Shown here: positions 1 to 7,097 of the stretch, piece after piece
Numbering within the stretch: the stretch's first letter is position 1
Layout of the letters: every line of letters starts with the position of its first letter
Source: an uncultured Bacteroidales bacterium
GTDB taxonomy: Bacteria; Bacteroidota; Bacteroidia; Bacteroidales; Muribaculaceae
Assembly: GCA_947644715.1 (NCBI GenBank)
Contig: CANSAP010000011.1
Span: forward strand, 1-64,000
Direction: 5' to 3'
Length of the DNA: 64,000 nucleotides
Program-made: the position numbers and the translations under genes
Notes under the pieces: generated by a model
Told to the model about the DNA's origin: nothing
Seen by the model: only the letters and a program-made list of their open reading frames with translations
The model's database searches: none

Positions 1-50
<50 letters not shown>

Positions 51-107
51 ATTTTATTTCATTGTTCTCGTGCTCTTTCAAGGGGTGTTTCCCTCTCAAT
101 TGCGATG

Positions 108-139
108 CAAAGTTAGGCACTTTTTGCGAACTGACCAAA
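108..139 (-). promoter_or_regulatory. Promoter of tRNA-Gly
   Basis: On the minus strand a TTTG (139-136) is followed after exactly 20 bases by TAACTTTG (115-108), the canonical Bacteroidota -33/-7 pair. It points at the tRNA-Gly with a leader of about 50 bases. Confidence 0.75.
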
Positions 140-476
140 TTTTTCAGCATGTTTTTTGCACTTTTTCTTCATTTTATTTGTAACTCATTGAGTATTAAGC
201 TCTTTTTTAAGCCCGATTTTTCACCGTTTTTCACGCCATTTAAGCTAAAATAACCGTGTGGCAGCCCTCTCCTACGCTGAAAATTTCAAAAATTAACGGG
301 GCTGCGCTGGCCCTTGCTGCGCGAAATTGACTGCCATGCAGCTCCCTCTTCACCTTTGACACTTAGTTGCACACGTATCAGAGGGGAAATATCTAATTTT
401 GCAGTCGAAAGGCTGTATCTCCGCTTTTCAGCAGTAAACCTTCATAAACAGTTATAGAAACGTCTACATTCCACAT
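140..476. other. Intergenic region between tRNA-Gly and the RND efflux pair
   Basis: No convincing gene. The left half is AT-rich and has only spurious short open frames. TAATTTTG at 394-401 matches the -7 consensus and is the best candidate promoter for the efflux genes, although the nearest upstream TTG (367-369) is 24 bases away rather than about 20. Bases 341-351 (GCTCCCTCTTC) match part of the repeat core described elsewhere in the window, without the hairpin. Confidence 0.5.
394..401 (+). promoter_or_regulatory. Candidate -7 box upstream of the RND efflux pair
   Basis: TAATTTTG fits TAnnTTTG. It lies about 75 bases before the adaptor gene start. The -33 spacing is not ideal, so this is tentative. 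Confidence 0.45.
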
Positions 477-1985
477 ATGAGATTAAGACAATTTTGCCTT
501 CCTTGGGCGGCCGCGCTGCTGTTGACGGCATGTGCCGGGGCCACCCATGACACAAATAAAGAGGATGAACACAAGCATGACGCCACAATAGCAATGACCG
601 CTTACACAACCGGTTATGAATTCTTTGTGGATGCTGATCCCCTGATTTCCGGGAAGCAGGGCCACCTCATTGTTCATGTAACTTCGCTCAATGATTTCAA
701 GCCTGTGAGCAAGGGGGAGGTGACCGTGAGCCTGAATGTCTCTGGCAAGCAATTGACAAAGACCATACCTCAACCGGAAGAGCCGGGTATATATATATTT
801 GAATTGACCCCGCCGGCTCCGGGAAGCGCCACTCTCTCGGTCACGGTCAAGGCCTCAGCCGGAACACAGTCAGCTGTATTCCCCGGGCTTACTGTGTATG
901 CCGACGAGCATGAGGCATACGAAGCGGCTGAGGCAGCTGCTCCCTCAAGCCCCAACGGCATTGCCTTCCCCAAGGAGCAGAGTTGGACCACGGATTTCGC
1001 CACAGCTGAAACGTCAGTGCGCGAAATCGGAAGCAATGTGCGAGCCATGGCGCTGGTGGAGCCTACAGCTACGGGCGAACATACGCTCTGTGCCACGACA
1101 CCCGGACGAGTGACGATTCTTGATAAGGAGATTGCAGTTGGGCAACAGGTGGGAGCCGGGAAAGCGATGTTCCGTGTCAATGCCGCCGGTTTGGCCGAGG
1201 GTGATCTGAAAGTGCGACTTTTAGAGGCTCAGGCGGAATATGACCGCGCAGGGCGCGAATACGCGCGTCTGAAGGGACTGGAGGCTGACCGCCTCACTAC
1301 GGCCGCTGAAGTGACCCGCGCCCGAGCCGAGTATGAGACGGCATCCATCGCACTCTCGGCGCTGCGCAAGAATTTCGCCGGCGGCTCGCAGACGGTGGCC
1401 TCCCCTATCTCAGGATACGTGCAAAGCCTCAGTGTCACTGACGGGCAATGGGTAGACATGGGGCAACCCCTGGCTACGGTGGCTTCATCCTCCATGGTGC
1501 AGCTGACGGCAAAAGTTCCGGCTCGCTATGCCACTGAGCTGACCACCCTCTCGAATGCCTATATAATGAGAGCCGGAGGGGAGCCGATGGACATACGTTC
1601 TCTTGCAGGCCGCTTCGTAAGCCGCGGAAAGCTCGTTGAGCCGGGTTCTCCGATGTTGCCGGTTGTAATCGAAATCCGCAATGAACTCGGACTGCTACCG
1701 GGGAGCTATGTGGAGACCATTCTTCAGTTCGGAGGCGGCCGCAGAGCTGTGGCCATCCCGCGCAGCGCCGTGGTCGAGGAGATGGGCAATACGTTTGTAA
1801 TGGTTCAGATTACCCCCGAGTATTTTGAAAAGAGACAGGTTAGCCTGGGCGAATATGACGGTGCTTACTATGAGGTGCTCTCCGGCCTGAAGGAGGGGGA
1901 ACGCATCGTGAGCAAAGGAGCCCCTATTGTAAAACTCTCGCAAGGCGCGGGCGCGCTTGATGCCCATGCCGGCCATGCACACTGA
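477..1985 (+). CDS. RND efflux periplasmic adaptor lipoprotein, CusB/CzcB type
   Basis: A 502-residue adaptor that would link an inner-membrane RND pump to an outer-membrane channel. A short signal peptide ends in a lipobox (LTAC, Cys19), so it is probably lipid-anchored facing the periplasm. A His/Asp/Glu-rich stretch follows (about residues 27-37), and the C-terminus is also His-rich (AHAGHAH), both consistent with metal handling. Next come a beta domain (about 40-140), a helical hairpin (about 245-300) inserted in a lipoyl-like half-motif, and a barrel-like C-terminal half. The stop is 3 bases before the pump gene, so the two are surely cotranscribed. No outer-membrane factor gene accompanies them. 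The family is confident; copper, silver, zinc or cobalt as substrate is inferred from the neighbour and the His tracts. Confidence 0.9.
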   Translation: MRLRQFCLPWAAALLLTACAGATHDTNKEDEHKHDATIAMTAYTTGYEFFVDADPLISGKQGHLIVHVTSLNDFKPVSKGEVTVSLNVSGKQLTKTIPQPEEPGIYIFELTPPAPGSATLSVTVKASAGTQSAVFPGLTVYADEHEAYEAAEAAAPSSPNGIAFPKEQSWTTDFATAETSVREIGSNVRAMALVEPTATGEHTLCATTPGRVTILDKEIAVGQQVGAGKAMFRVNAAGLAEGDLKVRLLEAQAEYDRAGREYARLKGLEADRLTTAAEVTRARAEYETASIALSALRKNFAGGSQTVASPISGYVQSLSVTDGQWVDMGQPLATVASSSMVQLTAKVPARYATELTTLSNAYIMRAGGEPMDIRSLAGRFVSRGKLVEPGSPMLPVVIEIRNELGLLPGSYVETILQFGGGRRAVAIPRSAVVEEMGNTFVMVQITPEYFEKRQVSLGEYDGAYYEVLSGLKEGERIVSKGAPIVKLSQGAGALDAHAGHAH

Positions 1986-1988
1986 TTT

Positions 1989-4900
1989 ATGAACTGGATT
2001 AATTCTATTATACACTTCTCGCTGCGCAACCGCCTGGCGGTGCTGGCTGCTGCTTTGGCTCTGATTATCTGGGGATGCTACACGGGGCGCAAGATGGATG
2101 TGGATGTGTTCCCTGACCTGACAGCCCCCACGGTGGCCATCATGACTGAGGCTCCGGGCATGGCTGCCGAGGAGGTCGAACAGTTAGTGACATTTCCGAT
2201 TGAAACGGCTGTGAACGGCGCTACAGATGTGCGCCGCGTGCGCTCCGCCTCCATGCAGGGTTATTCTTTTGTGTGGACCGAATTTGACTGGGGCACTGAC
2301 ATATTCCGCGCCCGGCAGGTGGTCAGCGAAAAGCTTGTGACCCTGACCGGCACTCTGCCGGCCGGTATCACCCCCGTGCTCGCCCCCCAGCAAAGTGTGA
2401 TGGGTGAAATTCTGTTTATCGGAATGCAGAGCAAGGGCTCAACATCGATGGCTGACCTGCGCACGTTGGCGGAATGGGTTGTCAAGCCTGCAATTCTGGC
2501 TACCGGCGGCGTGGCTCAGGTGACTATCCTCGGGGGTGATCTTAAGCAGTATCAGATAATTGCCGACCCGCAGCGCATGGAGCCTTACGGTGTAACGATG
2601 GCCGACTTGGAAGCGGTCGGGAGCACCTTCTCCGAAAATTCATCAGGCGGCGTGGTGCGCGATTTCGGCAACGAATATATGCTGCGCGGCATGGCGCGCA
2701 CAACTGATACAGGCGAGTTGGGCGCCTCATTGGTCAAGATGACCGGCAGCGGGGAACCGGTGACTCTTGCCGATGTTGCGGAAGTGAAGACTGCTCCTGC
2801 TGTCAAGACCGGCCACGCAAGCATCGACGGTAAGCCGGGGCTGATTATATCAGTCAGCAAACAGCCGGGAGTCAACACTCTCGAAGTCACTGATAAAATA
2901 GAGGCGGCTTTGGCTGACATTCAGAAAACACTCCCCAAGGATGTCAGCCTCGACACTGCCATTTTCCGGCAAGCTGACTTTATCCAGACCTCAGTTGACA
3001 ATGTTGGCCGCGCATTGCTGGAGGGCGCGATATTCGTTATCATTGTGCTGATGCTGTTCCTGGGCAGCTTGCGAACCACCCTCATTTCCATAGTAGCCAT
3101 TCCCCTCTCGCTGCTCGGCACCATCGTCGTGCTTCATCTGCTCGGCCTGAACATCAACACCATGACTCTTGGAGGCATGTGCATAGCCATAGGCTCGCTG
3201 GTGGATGACGCCATTATTGATGTAGAGAATGTCTACAAACGACTGCGGCAGAACCGCCTGCTCCCGGAGGCTGAACGGCAAAGTATTCTCACCGTTGTCT
3301 TTGAGGCCTCTAAAGAGATTCGATCATCAATCATGAATGCCACGCTGATAATCATTGTGGCGTTCGTGCCCCTCTTCTTCCTATCGGGCCTTGAGGGCAG
3401 AATGCTCAAACCTCTCGGGATAGCTTACATTGTGAGCCTGTTCATGTCACTGTTGGTCGCCATGACTGTTACTCCCCTGCTCTGCCGCATGTTGCTCGGC
3501 CATGACAAGTATCTGGAAAAAAGAAAGAGCGACAGCCGGTTGACACGTGTGCTTCAGAACGCTTATTCCAAGTCGCTTACTTTCGTGCTGGAGCATAAGC
3601 GGGTGGTGATTGCCCTCACCATGGGGCTGCTTGTTGCCGGCGTCGGTATCACTCTCTTCTTGGGTCGAGGGTTCCTGCCGGAGTTCAATGAGGGTTCAGC
3701 CACCATAAGCGCTGTGACGCAACCGGGGGTGAGCCTCGACGTCAATAATGAGCTTGGGAATCGCCTGGAGCAGGAACTGCACAAGGTGCCTGAGGTGACT
3801 CACACGGCGCGACGCACCGGTCGCGGCGAGCTTGATGAGCACTCTCAGTCCTCCAATTCCTCGGAAATTGATGTGAATCTTGACATGTCCTCAGGCCGCT
3901 CGAAAGAGGCGGTTTTCTCCGACATGCGCGCACGCATGGCTAACGTGCCCGGTGTGGCCACGACCATTGGCCAACCCCTCGGCCACCGCATTGACCACAT
4001 GCTGTCAGGCACTCGCGCCAATATCGCCATCAAAATTTTCGGTCCCGACATTTCCCGCCTCTTCACGCTTGGCAATGAGGTCAAGGATGCTGTGGCCGAC
4101 ATTCCCGGCGTGGTTGATCTTCAGGTCGAACAGCAGCGAGAGACACCTCAGATTCAGATTCGCGCCCGCCGGGAGGCTCTTGCCCGCTATGGCATTACCA
4201 TTGAGGCATTCAACCGCTTTGTGGCACGCGCCTTCGCCGGCGAAAAAATAGCCGACATCTATGAAGGGCAACGCTCCTTCGATGTGATTCTGCGGCTTGA
4301 CCCGGCATATGTCTCTGACCTTTCGCTGCTTCGCTCCACTTTGATTGACACTCCCGAAGGGGTGCGGGTGCCGCTTGACCAGGTGGCTGACATTGTAAGC
4401 ACCGGAGGCGCGAGTTCAATCTCACGCGAAAATGTGCAGCGGCGCATTGTGGTGTCGGCCAATGTGAGCGGTGCTGACATCGAAGGGGTGGTCAAGGAGA
4501 TTCAGAAGCGTATCGACACCCGCATAAAACTGCCGGAGGGCTATACGGTGCAATATGGCGGACAGTTTGAGAACTCTCGCGCCGCCTCGCGCACCCTGCT
4601 TTGGACTTCGCTGATTGCACTGCTGTTGATTTTCCTCCTGCTGATTGGAGAGATGAAGAGTCCATGGCTGGCGGTTATCGTGCTCTGCTCATTGCCTTTG
4701 GCGCTCATTGGTGGCATAATGGCTATATATATCACCTCCGGCATCATCAGCATACCATCCATCATAGGCTTCATTACCTTGATTGGTGTGGCTGTGCGCA
4801 ATGGCATACTCTTGATTTCCCGTTACCGACAATTGCAAAGCGAGGGAAGCCCGCTCAGGGAAGTGGTAATGCGTGGTTCGGCAGACCGTCTCTCCCCTAT

Positions 4901-5099
4901 CCTGATGACGGCTCTCACCTCCGCGCTCGCTCTGATACCGTTGCTGCTTGCCGCTGACCGTCCCGGCAATGAGATTCAGGCTCCCATGGCTATCGTAGTG
5001 CTCGGCGGCCTGCTCACCTCTACCCTGCTGAATATCTTCCTGCTCCCCGTGCTCTATGAGTGGCACGCCCGTCGGCGTGCCGCCGGGGAGACAAAATAA
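1989..5099 (+). CDS. Heavy-metal RND efflux pump, CusA/CzcA (HME) family
   Basis: A 1036-residue inner-membrane RND transporter, full length for the family. It starts with a first transmembrane helix and the typical segment MDVDVFPDLTAPTV, has two large periplasmic loops, and two sets of membrane helices (about 340-500 and 865-1030). The fourth helix carries the acidic motif GSLVDDAIIDVENVYKR, the proton-relay signature of heavy-metal RND pumps. It would export metal cations from periplasm or cytoplasm using the proton gradient through the adaptor encoded just upstream. The gene ends 32 bases before a strong terminator. The exact metal cannot be read with certainty from the sequence. Confidence 0.92.
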   Translation: MNWINSIIHFSLRNRLAVLAAALALIIWGCYTGRKMDVDVFPDLTAPTVAIMTEAPGMAAEEVEQLVTFPIETAVNGATDVRRVRSASMQGYSFVWTEFDWGTDIFRARQVVSEKLVTLTGTLPAGITPVLAPQQSVMGEILFIGMQSKGSTSMADLRTLAEWVVKPAILATGGVAQVTILGGDLKQYQIIADPQRMEPYGVTMADLEAVGSTFSENSSGGVVRDFGNEYMLRGMARTTDTGELGASLVKMTGSGEPVTLADVAEVKTAPAVKTGHASIDGKPGLIISVSKQPGVNTLEVTDKIEAALADIQKTLPKDVSLDTAIFRQADFIQTSVDNVGRALLEGAIFVIIVLMLFLGSLRTTLISIVAIPLSLLGTIVVLHLLGLNINTMTLGGMCIAIGSLVDDAIIDVENVYKRLRQNRLLPEAERQSILTVVFEASKEIRSSIMNATLIIIVAFVPLFFLSGLEGRMLKPLGIAYIVSLFMSLLVAMTVTPLLCRMLLGHDKYLEKRKSDSRLTRVLQNAYSKSLTFVLEHKRVVIALTMGLLVAGVGITLFLGRGFLPEFNEGSATISAVTQPGVSLDVNNELGNRLEQELHKVPEVTHTARRTGRGELDEHSQSSNSSEIDVNLDMSSGRSKEAVFSDMRARMANVPGVATTIGQPLGHRIDHMLSGTRANIAIKIFGPDISRLFTLGNEVKDAVADIPGVVDLQVEQQRETPQIQIRARREALARYGITIEAFNRFVARAFAGEKIADIYEGQRSFDVILRLDPAYVSDLSLLRSTLIDTPEGVRVPLDQVADIVSTGGASSISRENVQRRIVVSANVSGADIEGVVKEIQKRIDTRIKLPEGYTVQYGGQFENSRAASRTLLWTSLIALLLIFLLLIGEMKSPWLAVIVLCSLPLALIGGIMAIYITSGIISIPSIIGFITLIGVAVRNGILLISRYRQLQSEGSPLREVVMRGSADRLSPILMTALTSALALIPLLLAADRPGNEIQAPMAIVVLGGLLTSTLLNIFLLPVLYEWHARRRAAGETK

Positions 5100-5131
5100 A
5101 CTTAAACAGTTTCTAAGAGTGTAAAATGTTG

Positions 5132-5168
5132 GCAGGCTCCCTCGTCACCGAGGGAGCCTGCTTATAAA
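5132..5168 (+). terminator. Rho-independent terminator after the RND operon
   Basis: A perfect 13-bp stem (5132-5144 with 5149-5161) and a TCAC tetraloop, followed by an AT-rich tail. It lies 32 bases after the pump stop codon. Confidence 0.85.
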
Positions 5169-5232
5169 TTTTCCGTGGTAGATTTAAGGTAATAAACTGT
5201 GATGTGTATGAATATTGAGTGTGTAGATTATG

Positions 5233-5343
5233 AAAAAAATGTTCTGTTCTTTGCTCCTGTCGCGCTGACAGGATGAGTAATCATTATTCGGTTAACATAA
5301 TGAATTGTGAATGCTCACGGGAGGGATGAGTTATTTCCCGTTT
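5233..5343 (-). ncRNA. Candidate small RNA between the RND operon and rlmD
   Basis: A minus-strand promoter (TTTG at 5382-5379, 21 bases, TAACTTTG at 5357-5350) predicts a start near 5343. The predicted transcript has a hairpin TCATTAT/ATAATGA near 5281-5303 and a second hairpin CCTGTC-AGCGC-GACAGG (5272-5256), and runs into seven T residues at 5239-5233. There is no usable open frame. The T run is 16 bases after the last stem, so termination there is uncertain. It may instead be a decayed gene start. Confidence 0.3.
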
Positions 5344-5349
5344 GCGTTG

Positions 5350-5382
5350 CAAAGTTACAACATTTTTATCACTCATGTCAAA
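5350..5382 (-). promoter_or_regulatory. Orphan minus-strand promoter
   Basis: TTTG (5382-5379) and TAACTTTG (5357-5350), separated by 21 bases, match the Bacteroidota consensus. No annotated protein gene lies downstream on that strand before the convergent RND operon. Confidence 0.5.
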
Positions 5383-5430
5383 TTTTCCCACATGTTATAC
5401 AACATAATTTGCGGGCATACTTTTGCATCA

Positions 5431-6888
5431 TCATTCACGAAGCTCCATTCTTACAACATTTTCCACGTGGTGAGTGTGGGGGAACATGTCGACCGGCTGC
5501 ACCTCTGTCACACGATAAAGCGAATCCATCAGAGCCAAATCTCGCGCCTGGGTAGCCGGATTGCAGCTCACGTAAACTATCACTTTCGGCTTGGCGCCCA
5601 TGATGACATCTACAACCGAGGGATGCATTCCGGCACGGGGTGGATCTATAATCATTACATCAGGATGCCCGTGCTCGGCTATAAACTCTCGTGTGAGCAC
5701 ATCTTTCATGTCGCCCGCGGTGAAGAAAGTATTAGCCAGTCCATTGACCCCGGCATTGAGTTTAGCATCAGCTATGGCCTCCTCAACATATTCAATGCCC
5801 ACAACATGGCTTGCCTGACGGGCTACGAAGTTTGCAATCGTACCGGTGCCGGTGTAAAGGTCATAGACAAGGGGAGCGTCACCCCGCCTCTCGCCCGGCT
5901 CCAAACCGGCCATGCGGCGCGCTACCTTATATAAGGTATAAGCTTGCGGAGAATTTGTTTGATAAAAAGACTTGGCGTTCACCCGGAACTTCAAGCCCTC
6001 CATCCCCTCTTCGATATAGTCGCTGCCGCTGAAGAGCCTCACCTCCTGATCAGCAATCGAATCATTCAGCTTGGTATTAACCACATAGAGCAACGAGGTT
6101 ATTTCCGGGAATTTATCGCCCACGGCCCGGAGCAGCGCCGGAATCACCCGGTCATCTTCGCGGCCGAAGCTGATGCACACCATCACCTGACCGGTGGAGG
6201 CTATGCGAATCATGAGTGTGCGCAGCAAGCCGCTGTTAGCTCGTATGTCATAGAAGTCAAGCTCGTGTTCGAGAGCATATTGATATATGAAATTGCGTAT
6301 GCGGTTCCCTAAATTATCCTGTAAATAACAGTTGTCAAGATGAAGCACCTTGTCGAATGCCCCTGGAATATGAAACCCCAATGCGTTGGGGCTATCAGAG
6401 AATTCCTCTCCCGACTTAATCTCCTCCCAGGTGCGCCACTTCTTATTGGAGAATGTGTACTCCATCTTATTTCGGTAAGCCCAAATATTCTCAGAGCCAA
6501 GAATCGGATTAATCGCGGGGAGCTCCACCTTTGCAATGCGGGTCAGCGCATCCTCCACCTGCTGCTGTTTCCAACGCAGCTGCTCGAAGTAAGGCAGATG
6601 CTGCCATTTGCAACCGCCACAGATGCCGAAATGCTCACAGCGGGGAGTAACCCTGTCGGGCGACGGCGTCACAAGTGTCTCGATATGCCCCTCGGCATAC
6701 GAATGCCTGCGCTTATCAATCTTAATGTCAGCCACATCACCGGGAGCGGCATAGGGCACAAAAACCACAATCTTCTCATCAGGAGCCTGCGGATTCAGAG
6801 CAACGCGAGCCAATGCTTTGCCTTCAGCTGCCACCCCTGTTATTTCGACCCCCTTAAGCAGGGGAAGTTCTTTACGTTTGCGAGCCAT
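5431..6888 (-). CDS. rlmD: 23S rRNA (uracil-5-)-methyltransferase, RlmD/RumA family
   Basis: A 485-residue SAM-dependent enzyme of the TrmA/RumA family that would methylate a uracil of 23S rRNA. An N-terminal TRAM-like beta barrel (about residues 8-75) precedes the iron-sulfur cysteines in CEHFGICGGCKW (about 83-94). The Rossmann catalytic half contains YDLYTGTGTIANF and the nucleophile segment VSCNPATQARDL. The length is normal for Bacteroidota, which often carry two or more paralogues of this family, so the exact uracil modified (m5U1939 or m5U747) is not certain. The ATG at 6888 is used. The gene is transcribed divergently from ppdK across 209 bases. Confidence 0.88.
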   Translation of the reverse strand: MARKRKELPLLKGVEITGVAAEGKALARVALNPQAPDEKIVVFVPYAAPGDVADIKIDKRRHSYAEGHIETLVTPSPDRVTPRCEHFGICGGCKWQHLPYFEQLRWKQQQVEDALTRIAKVELPAINPILGSENIWAYRNKMEYTFSNKKWRTWEEIKSGEEFSDSPNALGFHIPGAFDKVLHLDNCYLQDNLGNRIRNFIYQYALEHELDFYDIRANSGLLRTLMIRIASTGQVMVCISFGREDDRVIPALLRAVGDKFPEITSLLYVVNTKLNDSIADQEVRLFSGSDYIEEGMEGLKFRVNAKSFYQTNSPQAYTLYKVARRMAGLEPGERRGDAPLVYDLYTGTGTIANFVARQASHVVGIEYVEEAIADAKLNAGVNGLANTFFTAGDMKDVLTREFIAEHGHPDVMIIDPPRAGMHPSVVDVIMGAKPKVIVYVSCNPATQARDLALMDSLYRVTEVQPVDMFPHTHHVENVVRMELRE

Positions 6889-6998
6889 ATATTCTTAAAT
6901 ATTGTATTTTCTTCCCGCGCTTTCGCCAAAATTTCCAAAATCTTTGGGCGCACAGAAAAATTTCCGACAAAATTAGCCATTTTTCGCGGGTTTTTCGC

Positions 6999-7006
6999 TA
7001 TATTTG
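6999..7006 (+). promoter_or_regulatory. Candidate -7 box of ppdK
   Basis: TATATTTG matches TAnnTTTG and lies 91 bases before the ppdK start, leaving an 80-85 base leader. No clear -33 TTG is at the ideal distance. Confidence 0.5.
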
Positions 7007-7097
7007 CACACTCAAATTTAGAGAGGGATATCTTATACCCGATTATAACTGTTTCGATTCAATAAAATTCCTATCATAATACACACATAATCAATTT

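Larger units (their letters stand above)
5169..5430. other. Intergenic region between two convergent operons
   Basis: No protein gene is supported. The notable content is a good minus-strand promoter (5350-5382) pointing away from rlmD into a structured, gene-free stretch; see the candidate small RNA. Confidence 0.5.

Noticed and set aside
62-253. 63-residue plus-strand open frame beside the tRNA
   Set aside because: AT-rich, Phe-rich translation with no family look; it runs through the tRNA promoter region.
341-351. GCTCCCTCTTC match to the repeat core
   Set aside because: Only 11 bases match and the hairpin and arms are missing, so it may be chance.
5311-5934. 207-residue open frame overlapping the end of rlmD
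   Set aside because: It is the opposite-strand shadow of rlmD and begins inside the orphan promoter region.
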